Shown: piece after piece, positions 40,101 to 46,263 of the stretch | Position numbering within the stretch: position 1 is the stretch's first letter | Layout of the letters: every line of letters begins with the position of its first letter | Origin: Pseudarthrobacter sp. AL07 | Lineage (GTDB): Bacteria > Actinomycetota > Actinomycetes > Actinomycetales > Micrococcaceae | NCBI RefSeq assembly: GCF_029960665.1 | Contig: NZ_JASBRB010000002.1 | Location: forward strand, 124,001 to 188,000 | Direction: 5' to 3' | Length of the DNA stretch: 64,000 nucleotides | The notes under the pieces: model-generated | Database searches by the model: none | What the model saw: only the letters and a program-made list of their open reading frames with translations | What the model was told of the DNA's origin: nothing | Position numbers and translations under genes: made by a program

Positions 40101-40301
40101 ATAATTCAGACGACCCACGGCATTCTTGGACTTGGAGACTACCCACACGCCGCCGTCGTTCAACTCCACCTCAGTGGTCTTAAACCCCGGATAAATGATC
40201 GCGCCGGCAACCAGCACAGCGCCTGCCGCGGCAAAGGCCGAACCCGTAACGATCTTGTTGTGGCGCTTCTTGAGACCGAACTTCCCCAGCAGTGATGTCA
40301 C
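34191..40301 (-). CDS. giant membrane-anchored protein with cadherin-like and fibronectin III repeats
   Basis: Protein of 2036 residues, first gene of the operon. A short basic N-terminus (KFGLKKRHNK) and one hydrophobic helix (about 19-40) anchor it with the bulk outside. Residues ~45-380 are beta-rich and propeller-like. About ten cadherin/Ig-like repeats follow (about 395-1460), marked by variants of VLDNDSDPDGD, then about four fibronectin III domains (about 1470-1900, with PLAPTLKFGDKQLAVNWAAP, for example). The last ~100 residues contain four Cys. No sorting signal is seen. The start is GTG at 40301 with GAGGGAA upstream. The DNA of the first third (39200-40200) uses more T-ending codons than the rest. 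Role in adhesion or as a substrate of the downstream machine is inference. Confidence 0.88.
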   Translation of the reverse strand: MTSLLGKFGLKKRHNKIVTGSAFAAAGAVLVAGAIIYPGFKTTEVELNDGGVWVVSKSKNAVGRLNYPSRVLDGAVTPASTTFDILQNAGDVFVDDETGSTLNQVSPANMRLGGDKQLPGSAEVSFGASVISVTDPASGKVWAVSPSTVNGFDQEASEPVMVGSEGLVSAVGADDRIYSADPKSGAVTVTVVDVNGEVVSADSSTWGELKGAGDLQITVVGDKPVVLDAAAGKLFLPGGKRLQLDNARDAKLQQGGPASDFVAVSTQKALLKQPLDGSTAKTVAFDGEGVPAAPVQLAGCVHAAWSGANRYVRDCVNDADDKNVDVPKASASPSYVFRVNRDLVVLNDVNSGNVWLVNQNMQLVNNWDDVVPPKNESDEQDQESADNNTVNVLPDRTKPNRPPETKPDTLGVRPGRTTILSVLDNDSDPDGDVLTAAVGDSGPKAGTLESIYGGTAFQISVPADARPGAETFSYNAADGRGLSAGGQVTLNVVGPDENKAPVFKRGGDSTTMLVEQGKTVSQNILTDWVDPDGDDLVLLDAKADNDQDQVKVRRDGLLTFQDSGATAGKKNVEVTIWDGRATVTGKVVVNVQPPGALAPVVNADHVTAVVGQDLVIAPLKNDVDPNGGALRLAQVEANGPAELGPVTDGGTFTFRSTTPGPVYLTYIASNGPQSSQGLIRVDVESGKDAGDPVAVHDVALMPTGGSVLLDPLANDSDPSGGVLVLQSVNLPDNTTASVSVIDHSVLRITDVLGTKDPFLFEYTMSNGKKSATGSVSVVPVPAPAVVEAPQPKPDEVNVRVNDVVTIPVLNNDTHPQGLELSVDPVLPQAVDELDGKSFVSENTLRFIAGPQPKTVRAIYNAVDPQGQKSAAAVTIHILPLEGAENSRSQPQNLTTRVVAAGTVRIPVPLDGIDPDGDSVQLTGIDSTPAMGTATVGSNFIDFTAAGDGAGTDTFRYKVVDRQGAVNTGTVTVGIAPRGETNQKPTPVDDEVKVRPGRQIAVDATGNDTDPDGDIIRIFTDGIEADDALQATVSKTSGRVILTAPGAAGTVNIRYTIADDRDATAQATIRVVVDNEIPLKAPIARDDRVTSAQAMGKTAVDVPVLKNDEDPDGVGENLKLSTESLTARPGPDGTMLVDLTEQPQLIPYTVEDVDGQKSTAIIWAPGLGQQVPTLAKDEVIEVIAGQSVNVDLKEWVKVREGRTPRLTQTDRIKLIGSNGSNPVSGDGTALKYTAGVDYVGPGSLSFEVTDGTAVDDPAGLKSTLSIRTKVLPDPNRNNPPELLGANVDVPKGESADLDLGKLTSDPDRDDLENMKYELVGGSPASFNARIDGKVLKTSVDGATATGTTGAVQVKAKDSRGLEATATFQLAVTASNRPKPIANDDIEPSAAAGKPVTVKVLANDSNPFPETALKIIAAGTETGSGNVDVSGDSVVVTPAPGFTGTMVVSYTVADKTEESSRQATARIRLTVKDKPLAPATPQAQSVGDRTALLNWTAPADRGSPITKYTVYGAGFRQDCPANTCTLTGLVNNTKYAFEVTATNEFGESDRSPASAEVRPDVKPDTPLAPTLKFGDKQLAVNWAAPASKGSPVKSYDLEISPPPAGQNAQIQNLTAVSYVWKGLQNGVSYKVRVQARNDAEEPSEWSAYSAAEVPAGVPATPSAPTASQAGAVGAQSQLKVSWTAPNNNGDAISSYTLTTLQGGAVVATQPVPSGTTQNVTVDNSETNYTFTVSATNKAGTSGTSAPSAAIRAAGKPGQVSSGTVADTGTSGQLRVTFTSLTQAQRNGSTETEIQYSYNADGKSGSIAAGGGTIGGLTNGRDITVTIIATSTKNNVAGDAKSIGTGNPYGPPNAPNVDGKTSAKGDGDVHWTWNNPAVNGRPLDHFEISYEGGAWTSVGLANRYDRPAGGWDQVRTLKVRAVTAAVGPAGQANSRSGADPTPPPPTSWSITASPVRSCTEPRKGTDSFVAGNPSQCNGEGKWLDAGAASQSDRYQVWYKTSNNPTGIWYHLTSGMAAGNWLRCDTSNLGCNPPNGMPNR

Positions 40302-40415
40302 AGCGTTACTTTTCCCTCAATTGTGTGGCTGCCCCCGTGGCGACCCCTCCAAAGACCCGATACCGGGCTCTCTGTTCCCCGCGTCAGCCTACCGAAGCAT
40401 GGCTGCTGCCGCGAT

Positions 40416-40429
40416 GGGGAGCGCTCCCC
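40416..40429. promoter_or_regulatory. perfect 14-bp palindrome in the leader of the ten-gene operon
   Basis: GGGGAGCGCTCCCC lies 115 bp before the GTG of the first gene of the operon, in a 272-bp gap. A weak minus-strand promoter match (TATAGT at 40463-40468, with TATCCA 18 bp before) stands just upstream of it. The palindrome could be an operator. The remainder of the gap shows only the terminator at 40502-40525. Confidence 0.3.
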
Positions 40430-40501
40430 TAATCCTGCGGGACGGGGAGCCCGCCACGGTCGACTATAGCGCGATACGCCAACAACTGGATAAACCTGCA
40501 G

Positions 40502-40525
40502 GTCAGGGACAAACACGTCCCTGAC
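40502..40525. terminator. terminator of the birA-PH-cyclase operon
   Basis: A perfect 9-bp stem, GTCAGGGAC with GTCCCTGAC, and a 6-base loop AAACAC. It lies about 50 bp after the cyclase stop on the minus strand. Confidence 0.7.
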
Positions 40526-40573
40526 GCTAAGCAATGGGGTATTCCATGGCTCCCGGGGCTGTCCCAGTTCCGG

Positions 40574-41698
40574 CTAGTCGAGGACCAGGCCTTTTCCTTG
40601 ACCGCGTGCCAAGAGCACGGGATGGATTTCGCCGAACCCGCGGACATTTTCAGCAGGCTGCGGAACGAGAATGAAGCGCTTGTCCTGGTCCAGCGCGGAT
40701 GCAGTCATGGAGTCGATCAGGACCGTTCCCGGATCCGCCAACGTAGTGAGACGGGCGGCGAGGTTGACCGTGGGTCCGTAGATGTCCCCCAGCCGGGACA
40801 GGATCCTGCCCCAGACCATCGCCACCCGCGCTTCCGGCAGGATCTCGTCTTCGGTGAACGCCTGTGCCAGGGCCAGCGAGATCTCGGCTCCGGCAGCCGG
40901 AGTTTCCGCGATATACAGGACTTCGTCGCCTACCGTCTTGACCAGCCGCCCGCCGCCAACGGAAATGATCTCGGCGCATTTGTTCTCAAAGCGCTGGACC
41001 AGCCGGGCGAGGGTCTTTTCATTCATCCGGCGGGAGAGACTCGTATACGAAACGAGGTCAGCAAAGCCGACGGCGCGGGCCAGCGGCAGCGGGGCGTCGT
41101 CTTCGTCCCCGTCGCGGCCTTCTTCGCTGGCCTGCAGGCCGGCTTCGGCGCGCACGGCCAGGCGTTGCACACCGGCATTGAGTTGCCGCCGCCACGAATA
41201 GACCAACATCTCCTCTAGTGCGTCCAGTAGGGAGGGAAGTTCCTTCACCAGGCGCTTGCGGGCCACAGCGTCCGTGACGCCCTGCTCGTGGACCATGTCC
41301 TCCACCAGGGCCTCGATCTGCCAGACCACCATGCGGTCTGTCATCTGTCCGATGGACCGGGTCACGGAGATGGCGGCTTCCTCGGTCAGCACTCCGGTGC
41401 GGACCAGGTCAACCACCGTGGACAGCGCAGCCTGATCCCGTTCGGTGAAGGCGACGTCTTCGTCGCCGAAGTTCGGGAAGCCGAGGGCACGCCACAGCTT
41501 CCGGGCCGAAAGGAGGGACAGCCCTGCGCCGGCGGCCACCTCACGTCGCCGCAGCTTCCGTTCGCCGCCCAACAGCCGGGCCTCGAGAGCCTTGGCAGCC
41601 ACTCGTTCCGGAGAGAGGGTGCCTGTTGCCGGGTGGGCGGTTTCGGGCACGGCGGGAGCCGGCAGGTCCGCTTCGTCCCGCTGGTCCTCATCGTTCAT
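40574..41698 (-). CDS. class III adenylate cyclase with N-terminal regulatory domain
   Basis: Protein of 374 residues. The last ~180 residues are a class III cyclase homology domain: VGFADLVSYTSLSRRM (first metal Asp), VKTVGDEVLYIAE (adenine-selecting Lys and second metal Asp), and GDIYGPTVNLAARL (adenine Asp, transition-state Asn and Arg). All catalytic residues are kept, so it should make cAMP from ATP. The first ~190 residues are helical and resemble the pH-responsive regulatory domain of M. tuberculosis Rv1264. I use the ATG at 41698 with AGAAGG eight bases before it; it overlaps the end of the PH-domain gene by 11 bases. No membrane segment is present. Confidence 0.9.
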   Translation of the reverse strand: MNDEDQRDEADLPAPAVPETAHPATGTLSPERVAAKALEARLLGGERKLRRREVAAGAGLSLLSARKLWRALGFPNFGDEDVAFTERDQAALSTVVDLVRTGVLTEEAAISVTRSIGQMTDRMVVWQIEALVEDMVHEQGVTDAVARKRLVKELPSLLDALEEMLVYSWRRQLNAGVQRLAVRAEAGLQASEEGRDGDEDDAPLPLARAVGFADLVSYTSLSRRMNEKTLARLVQRFENKCAEIISVGGGRLVKTVGDEVLYIAETPAAGAEISLALAQAFTEDEILPEARVAMVWGRILSRLGDIYGPTVNLAARLTTLADPGTVLIDSMTASALDQDKRFILVPQPAENVRGFGEIHPVLLARGQGKGLVLD

Positions 41699-42287
41699 CG
41701 TCTCCACCTTCTCTCAACTCCCACGGCAACGCTTCGTCTGTGTAATCCGATATGTCATCAGTACTCGGGTCCCCGCCCGCGGGCAGTTCGTCGATTGCAT
41801 CCAGCACGAAGTCCCGGAACCGTACTGCTTCCGGGACGTCCTGGATGCCCACCACACCTTGGTACCCGGTTTCCAAGGATATATTCCCGGAGCGCAATAT
41901 GCGCTGCAGCACCGACTGATGGACCGTGACGTGGCGGATCGACGCGAGGTTGACCTGCTCGTCCCGGCGCCGCACCATGCCATAGCGGGCAACAATCCGG
42001 CGGCTCGTGAGGATGTACCGGGTTGCCTGCCACTGCAGGAGCCGAGGCAGGCAATATGCCAACCATATCCACGCTGCGGCCATGACGCATGCCAGGACGA
42101 TCCACGGCGTCCAGTCAGCGGAGGCCACAGGCACTAATCGGGTCGCCTCGCCGCGCACGGTCCAGGCACTGGCAAAGGCTGCCGCGGCCGGCGCCGCAAT
42201 GAAGGCTGCGGCAGGGCCAGCCAGCTTCCTCGGCTGCGGTCGGGTGATCGTAATGACCTGCTCGCCCGGCACGAGGCCTTTACGCAT
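41688..42287 (-). CDS. PH domain-containing membrane protein
   Basis: Protein of 199 residues. It has two membrane helices (about 24-45 and 60-85, including WIVLACVMAAAWIWLAYCL) and a bacterial PH-like (bPH2) domain with YILTSRRIVARYGMVRRRDEQVNLASIRHVTVHQSVLQR, followed by an acidic C-terminal tail. In mycobacteria a protein of this kind (Rv3278c) also stands next to birA, so the pairing is an old actinobacterial one. The start overlaps the end of birA by 8 bases. Biochemical role unknown. Confidence 0.85.
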   Translation of the reverse strand: MRKGLVPGEQVITITRPQPRKLAGPAAAFIAAPAAAAFASAWTVRGEATRLVPVASADWTPWIVLACVMAAAWIWLAYCLPRLLQWQATRYILTSRRIVARYGMVRRRDEQVNLASIRHVTVHQSVLQRILRSGNISLETGYQGVVGIQDVPEAVRFRDFVLDAIDELPAGGDPSTDDISDYTDEALPWELREGGDDER

Positions 42288-43188
42288 AGCCGCTTTCGGC
42301 GCCCTGGCCGGGCGGGACCCACGGGCGCAGGTGGACTACATCGCCGGCGGTGACCACATGTTCCCGGCGATCCTTGTCCACCACCAGGAGTGAGCCGTAC
42401 TCGTCCAGCCTCGAAGCGTGCCCGATGATCTCGTGGTCACCGGGCAGCTGCGCACGCACTTGCTTGCCCAGCGTCACCATGACGGACTCCACCCGCTTGT
42501 GGAGGGACGCGCCGCCGGCTATCCCGGCGGTGGGGTCGCCGTCGGCATTGCAGAAGCTGCGGTAAAGCACTGTGAAATGGGCGAGGTAGCTCTTGAGTAG
42601 CAGGGTCCGATCAACGGTCAGCGGCCCTTCCAGGGCAACCGACGTCGCTGTGGGCACCGGGAGCTCTGATGCGGTCAAAGTCACGTTCAGGCCGGTCCCC
42701 AAAATGACCGGCGGAACGGAACCGTCCCCCATTGGCCCCAGCTGGGCCAGGATTCCGGCGATCTTTCGGCCACGGACCAGTACGTCATTGGGCCACTTGA
42801 GCTCGGCCGGAATGCCCGCGGCCTCGGTCAGCGTCTCCCGCAGCGCGAGTGCGCCCAGCAGGGACAGCCACGAATACTTGTGGGTGGGCAGCGGCCTGCC
42901 CTCTGCGTTGGCGGGCCGCAGGACGAGTGACACCGACACCGAGCTCATCGGAGGCGCCTCCCAACGCCGGTCCAGGCGTCCCCGGGCGGCGGTCTGGTAC
43001 TCGGCTGTCAGCACTGACAGGTCCGGCCATTCTTTGGGTTCAACGGTCACCGAGCGCAGGAGGTCGGCGTTGGTGGAGCCGGTGGCGTCCACCACCACCA
43101 GCTTGGCGATGCCCGTGGCCGCAAGGAAATCCTGGTCCGCCAAGGCTCCGCGATTCAACGGATTTCCTGGGGTGTGTGCGTCATCCAT
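42280..43188 (-). CDS. birA: biotin--[acetyl-CoA-carboxylase] ligase
   Basis: Protein of 302 residues that links biotin to the carrier Lys of biotin-dependent carboxylases through biotinyl-AMP. Family motifs: DATGSTNADLL, AEYQTAARGRLDRRWEAPP (the biotinyl-AMP loop), KWPNDVLVRGRKIAGILAQ (with the catalytic Lys), and a C-terminal domain ending GSLLVVDKDRREHVVTAGDV. There is no N-terminal helix-turn-helix, so it is a monofunctional ligase that cannot act as a repressor. Its targets are close by: accA at 54477-56297 carries the biotin site. First gene of a birA - PH protein - cyclase operon. Confidence 0.95.
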   Translation of the reverse strand: MDDAHTPGNPLNRGALADQDFLAATGIAKLVVVDATGSTNADLLRSVTVEPKEWPDLSVLTAEYQTAARGRLDRRWEAPPMSSVSVSLVLRPANAEGRPLPTHKYSWLSLLGALALRETLTEAAGIPAELKWPNDVLVRGRKIAGILAQLGPMGDGSVPPVILGTGLNVTLTASELPVPTATSVALEGPLTVDRTLLLKSYLAHFTVLYRSFCNADGDPTAGIAGGASLHKRVESVMVTLGKQVRAQLPGDHEIIGHASRLDEYGSLLVVDKDRREHVVTAGDVVHLRPWVPPGQGAESGYA

Positions 43189-43256
43189 GGTTGAATCCTA
43201 TCGACTCAAGCGCCGCCGCTGGCTGTTCCCGCAGCCACATGGCTGGAACCCGCGGC

Positions 43257-44174
43257 TCAGAGAAATATGTCCGGAACCAGCCGATCCTCCGCTGCCCCGA
43301 GGCTGTACGGACGGAAGTCGGTGACACCTGCCGCGCGGAGCACCTGTTCGTCCGTGTAGAAGTTGCCGCTGGGCGCACCCGCGCTGCCCCCGTGGTTGCC
43401 GGCCCCGCGCGTCCCGGCCAGGTTGCTGCCGGTCAGGACGGCATGGGCTGCGTCGGCCATGACCCGCGGTCCGCGGGCAGCGTGGACGATTTCCTGGCCG
43501 CCGGGCATGTTCCGGATGGCCGCTGTGTCGATGAGGGTGCACGGCCAGAGTGAGTTGACGTTGACGCCGTCGGCCTTCAGTTCTTCGGCAAGGCCCAGCG
43601 TCGTGAGGCTCATCCCGTATTTCGCCATCGTGTACGCCAGGTGCCTGCCTGCCCAGTAGGGGTCAAGATTCAAGGGCGGCGAGAGCGTCAGGATGTGCGC
43701 GTGGGCCGATTTACGCAGCGCCGGCAGCGACAGCTTGGACAGCAGGAATGTCCCGCGGACGTTGATGTCCTGCATCAGGTCGTAGCGCTTCATGTCCACG
43801 TCGTCGGTGGAGGAGAGATCAATCGCGGACGCGTTGTTGAGGACGATGTCGATCCCGCCGAAACGTTCGACGGCGGCCGCCACGGCTCCGGCGACGTCGT
43901 CGTCACTGCGCACGTCACCCACGATGGCCAGAGCCTGGCCCCCGGCGGCTTCCACCTGCTCGGCGGCGCTGAAGACAGTGCCTGCCAGCTTGGCATGGGG
44001 CTGGCCGGTCTTGGCAATCATGACAATGTTGGCACCGTCCTGCGCGGCCCGGGTGGCAATGGCCAGCCCGATGCCGCGGCTGCCGCCGGACATCAGAATG
44101 GTGCGGCCCCGAAGGGACCCGGCGGCCTGGTACGGCGTTGCGGCAGTGGACCTTGCGTCGTTGCTGGAAGTCAT
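43257..44174 (-). CDS. HSDL2-like short-chain dehydrogenase/reductase
   Basis: Protein of 305 residues. The NAD(P)-binding motif MSGGSRGIGLAIA, the NNAS motif (VLNNASAI), and the catalytic YTMAK are present. The pattern LTLSPPLNLDPYW and LWPCTLIDTAA is typical of the HSDL2 / citronellol-type SDR subgroup, linked in other organisms to fatty-acid or terpenoid metabolism. It is divergent from accD and shares a 236-bp control region with it, which fits a lipid-related role. I chose the ATG at 44174 (MTSSNDARS), just after GTGGAG; longer in-frame starts run through the operator at 44194-44215. Confidence 0.88.
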   Translation of the reverse strand: MTSSNDARSTAATPYQAAGSLRGRTILMSGGSRGIGLAIATRAAQDGANIVMIAKTGQPHAKLAGTVFSAAEQVEAAGGQALAIVGDVRSDDDVAGAVAAAVERFGGIDIVLNNASAIDLSSTDDVDMKRYDLMQDINVRGTFLLSKLSLPALRKSAHAHILTLSPPLNLDPYWAGRHLAYTMAKYGMSLTTLGLAEELKADGVNVNSLWPCTLIDTAAIRNMPGGQEIVHAARGPRVMADAAHAVLTGSNLAGTRGAGNHGGSAGAPSGNFYTDEQVLRAAGVTDFRPYSLGAAEDRLVPDIFL

Positions 44175-44193
44175 GGCTCCACTGTAGCCGAGG

Positions 44194-44215
44194 TATGTTA
44201 CTGGTGAGTAACATA
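44194..44215. promoter_or_regulatory. 22-bp palindromic operator upstream of the SDR gene
   Basis: TATGTTACT-GGTG-AGTAACATA is an inverted repeat with perfect 9-bp arms and a 4-bp spacer, ending 20 bp before the SDR start. Such symmetry is typical of a TetR- or MarR-type operator. The regulator is not identifiable here. Confidence 0.6.
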
Positions 44216-44243
44216 TGGGCTGGCCGCTGGAAAGTGCGGAAAA

Positions 44244-44260
44244 TTGTAGGTTTTCTACAG
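44244..44260. promoter_or_regulatory. palindrome upstream of accD, shared with accA
   Basis: TTGTAGGTTTTCTACAG has TGTAG/CTACA arms. It is nearly identical to TTGTAGGTTCCCTACAA at 54369-54385, upstream of accA. It lies 151 bp before the accD start and 70 bp before the SDR start. Confidence 0.6.
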
Positions 44261-44410
44261 TCGTCCCACGCAGATGCGTCATTAGACTAGCCAGCAGGGT
44301 TCGTCCTTTGTGTGGAATCTACTTAAATCCCACACCTGACCTACCAGGTACCACCGCACGCAGCACCACATTGTTACAGCACCAATCTGCTACAGAGCCG
44401 GAGACAATTG

Positions 44411-45994
44411 ATGAGCCACGATCTGACAACGACAGCGGGAAAGATCGCCGATTTCCGCGACCGCCAGGCCCGTGCAGAACAACCCTCCGGCCCCGAAGCC
44501 ATCGAAAAGCAGCACGCCCGCGGCAAGAACACCGCCCGCGAGCGCGTGGACCTCCTGCTGGACGAAGGCTCGTTTGTGGAGCTTGACGCGCTGGCCGTGC
44601 ACCGCTCCACTGCGTTCGGCATGGAAAAGAAGAAGCCGCTCGGCGACGGGCTGGTCTCCGGCTACGGCACAGTGGACGGGCGTCCCGTTGCCGTCTACAG
44701 CCAGGACTTCTCGGTCTACGGCGGATCGTTGAGCCAGGTCAACGGCGAGAAGATCGTCAAGGTCCAGGAATTCGCCCTGCGCAACGGCTGCCCGGTAGTG
44801 GGCATCCTCGACGGCGGCGGTGCCCGCATCCAGGAAGGCGTGGCCTCCCTGGCCATGTTTGCCGACATCTTCCGCAATAACGTCCACGCGTCCGGTGTGG
44901 TGCCGCAGATTTCGCTCATCATGGGCCCGTCCGCCGGCGGCGCGGCATACTCCCCCGCCCTCACGGACTACGTGGTGATGGTGGACAAGACCTCGCACAT
45001 GTTCATCACGGGACCGGACGTCATCAAGACCGTCACCGGCGAAGACGTGGACATGGAAACCCTCGGCGGCGCCCGCCAGCATAATGCCAACACGGGCACG
45101 TCCACGTACCTGGCCTCCGACGAAGCCGATGCCATCGAGTTCGTCCGCGAACTGCTGGACTTCCTGCCGTCCAACAACCTTGCCGAGGCTCCGGTGCTGG
45201 AGCACCATCAAGAGTTGGAGATCAACGACGACGACCTCGCCCTGGACACGCTCGTCCCGGACTCTGCCAACCAGCCGTACGACATGCGCACCGTCATCGA
45301 ACAGATCGTTGACGACGCCCATTTCCTGGAGATGCAGTCCCTCTATGCCCCCAACGTCATCATCGGCTACGGCCGGGTTGAGGGACACACCGTGGGCATC
45401 GTGGCCAACCAGCCGCTGCAGTTCGCCGGCACGCTGGACATTGCAGCCTCGGAAAAGGCCGCCCGCTTCGTCCGGAACTGCGATGCCTTCAACGTCCCCA
45501 TCATCACCCTGGTGGATGTTCCCGGCTTCCTGCCCGGCAAGGACCAGGAGTTCCAGGGCATCATCCGCCGCGGCGCGAAGCTGCTGTACGCCTACGCCGA
45601 AGCCACCGTCCCCAAGCTGACGGTGATCACCCGCAAGGCCTACGGCGGAGCGTACATCGTGATGGGCTCCAAGAAGCTCGGCGCGGACCTGAACCTGGCG
45701 TGGCCCACGGCGCAGATCGGCGTGATGGGTGCCCAGGGAGCCGTCAACATCCTGTACCGCCGTGACCTGGCCGCCGTTGCCGAAGCCGGCGGGGACGTCG
45801 AAGCCCGACGGGCCGAGGTCATCAAACAGTACGAAGAAGAACTGCTGAACCCCTACCAGGCCGCCCAGCTTGGGTACGTGGACGCGGTCATCGCACCGTC
45901 CGACACCCGGGGCCAGATCATCAAGGGCCTCCGCGCCCTCCGCGACAAGCGGGCGAGCCTGCCCACCAAGAAGCACGGGAACATCCCGCTGTGA
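44411..45994 (+). CDS. accD: acyl-CoA carboxylase beta (carboxyltransferase) subunit
   Basis: Protein of 527 residues, like AccD5/PccB of actinobacteria. It transfers CO2 from carboxybiotin to acetyl- or propionyl-CoA to give malonyl- or methylmalonyl-CoA for fatty-acid synthesis. Seen are the N-terminal [23 protein letters not shown], the oxyanion-hole and CoA segments [16 protein letters not shown] and GGARQHN, and the C-terminal [26 protein letters not shown]. It partners with accA (54477) and with accE, whose ATG overlaps this stop (TGATG). The start is the ATG at 44411. A residue in the CoA pocket separates acetyl from propionyl preference, which I did not try to assign. Confidence 0.94.
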   Translation: MSHDLTTTAGKIADFRDRQARAEQPSGPEAIEKQHARGKNTARERVDLLLDEGSFVELDALAVHRSTAFGMEKKKPLGDGLVSGYGTVDGRPVAVYSQDFSVYGGSLSQVNGEKIVKVQEFALRNGCPVVGILDGGGARIQEGVASLAMFADIFRNNVHASGVVPQISLIMGPSAGGAAYSPALTDYVVMVDKTSHMFITGPDVIKTVTGEDVDMETLGGARQHNANTGTSTYLASDEADAIEFVRELLDFLPSNNLAEAPVLEHHQELEINDDDLALDTLVPDSANQPYDMRTVIEQIVDDAHFLEMQSLYAPNVIIGYGRVEGHTVGIVANQPLQFAGTLDIAASEKAARFVRNCDAFNVPIITLVDVPGFLPGKDQEFQGIIRRGAKLLYAYAEATVPKLTVITRKAYGGAYIVMGSKKLGADLNLAWPTAQIGVMGAQGAVNILYRRDLAAVAEAGGDVEARRAEVIKQYEEELLNPYQAAQLGYVDAVIAPSDTRGQIIKGLRALRDKRASLPTKKHGNIPL

Positions 45995-46254
45995 TGGCGC
46001 AGGATCCGGCGGTCGAAGCCGCGTTGGTTGAGCCGGGGAGCGAAACCCTTGAGCCCGCACTCCCAGTACTCTCTGTGGTCAAAGGGCAACCGTCGGCCGA
46101 GGAGCTCGCGGCGCTGACCGCCGTCGTGCTTTCCCTGGGCAGCGGCGACGCCGTGGCCGCCGGGAAGCCTACTGCCCGCGACTGGGTGCGCCGCCAGCAG
46201 CTGCGGCTCGCCCCGACGCCGGGACCCGGCGCGTGGAGGCGGAGCCGGGGTTAG
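45994..46254 (+). CDS. accE: acyl-CoA carboxylase epsilon subunit
   Basis: Protein of 86 residues. AccE subunits are small actinobacterial proteins that join the alpha and beta subunits of acyl-CoA carboxylase. The C-terminal half has the family pattern LSVVKGQPSAEELAALTAVVLSL, then a Gly/Ala stretch and RDWVRRQQLR. The N-terminal part is a variable acidic tail. It overlaps accD by one base, so the two are made in fixed ratio. Confidence 0.88.
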   Translation: MAQDPAVEAALVEPGSETLEPALPVLSVVKGQPSAEELAALTAVVLSLGSGDAVAAGKPTARDWVRRQQLRLAPTPGPGAWRRSRG

Positions 46255-46263
46255 GCTCGTGGG

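Noticed and set aside
17876-40301. Calling the operon a complete type VII secretion system
   Set aside because: Only the EssC/EccC-like ATPase is recognisable. No WXG100 protein, EccB/EccD/EccE, EssA/EssB/EsaA or mycosin is present in the window.
42280-43188. BirA as the repressor acting at the TTGTAGG palindromes
   Set aside because: The protein begins with the catalytic domain and lacks the helix-turn-helix found in repressor-type BirA.
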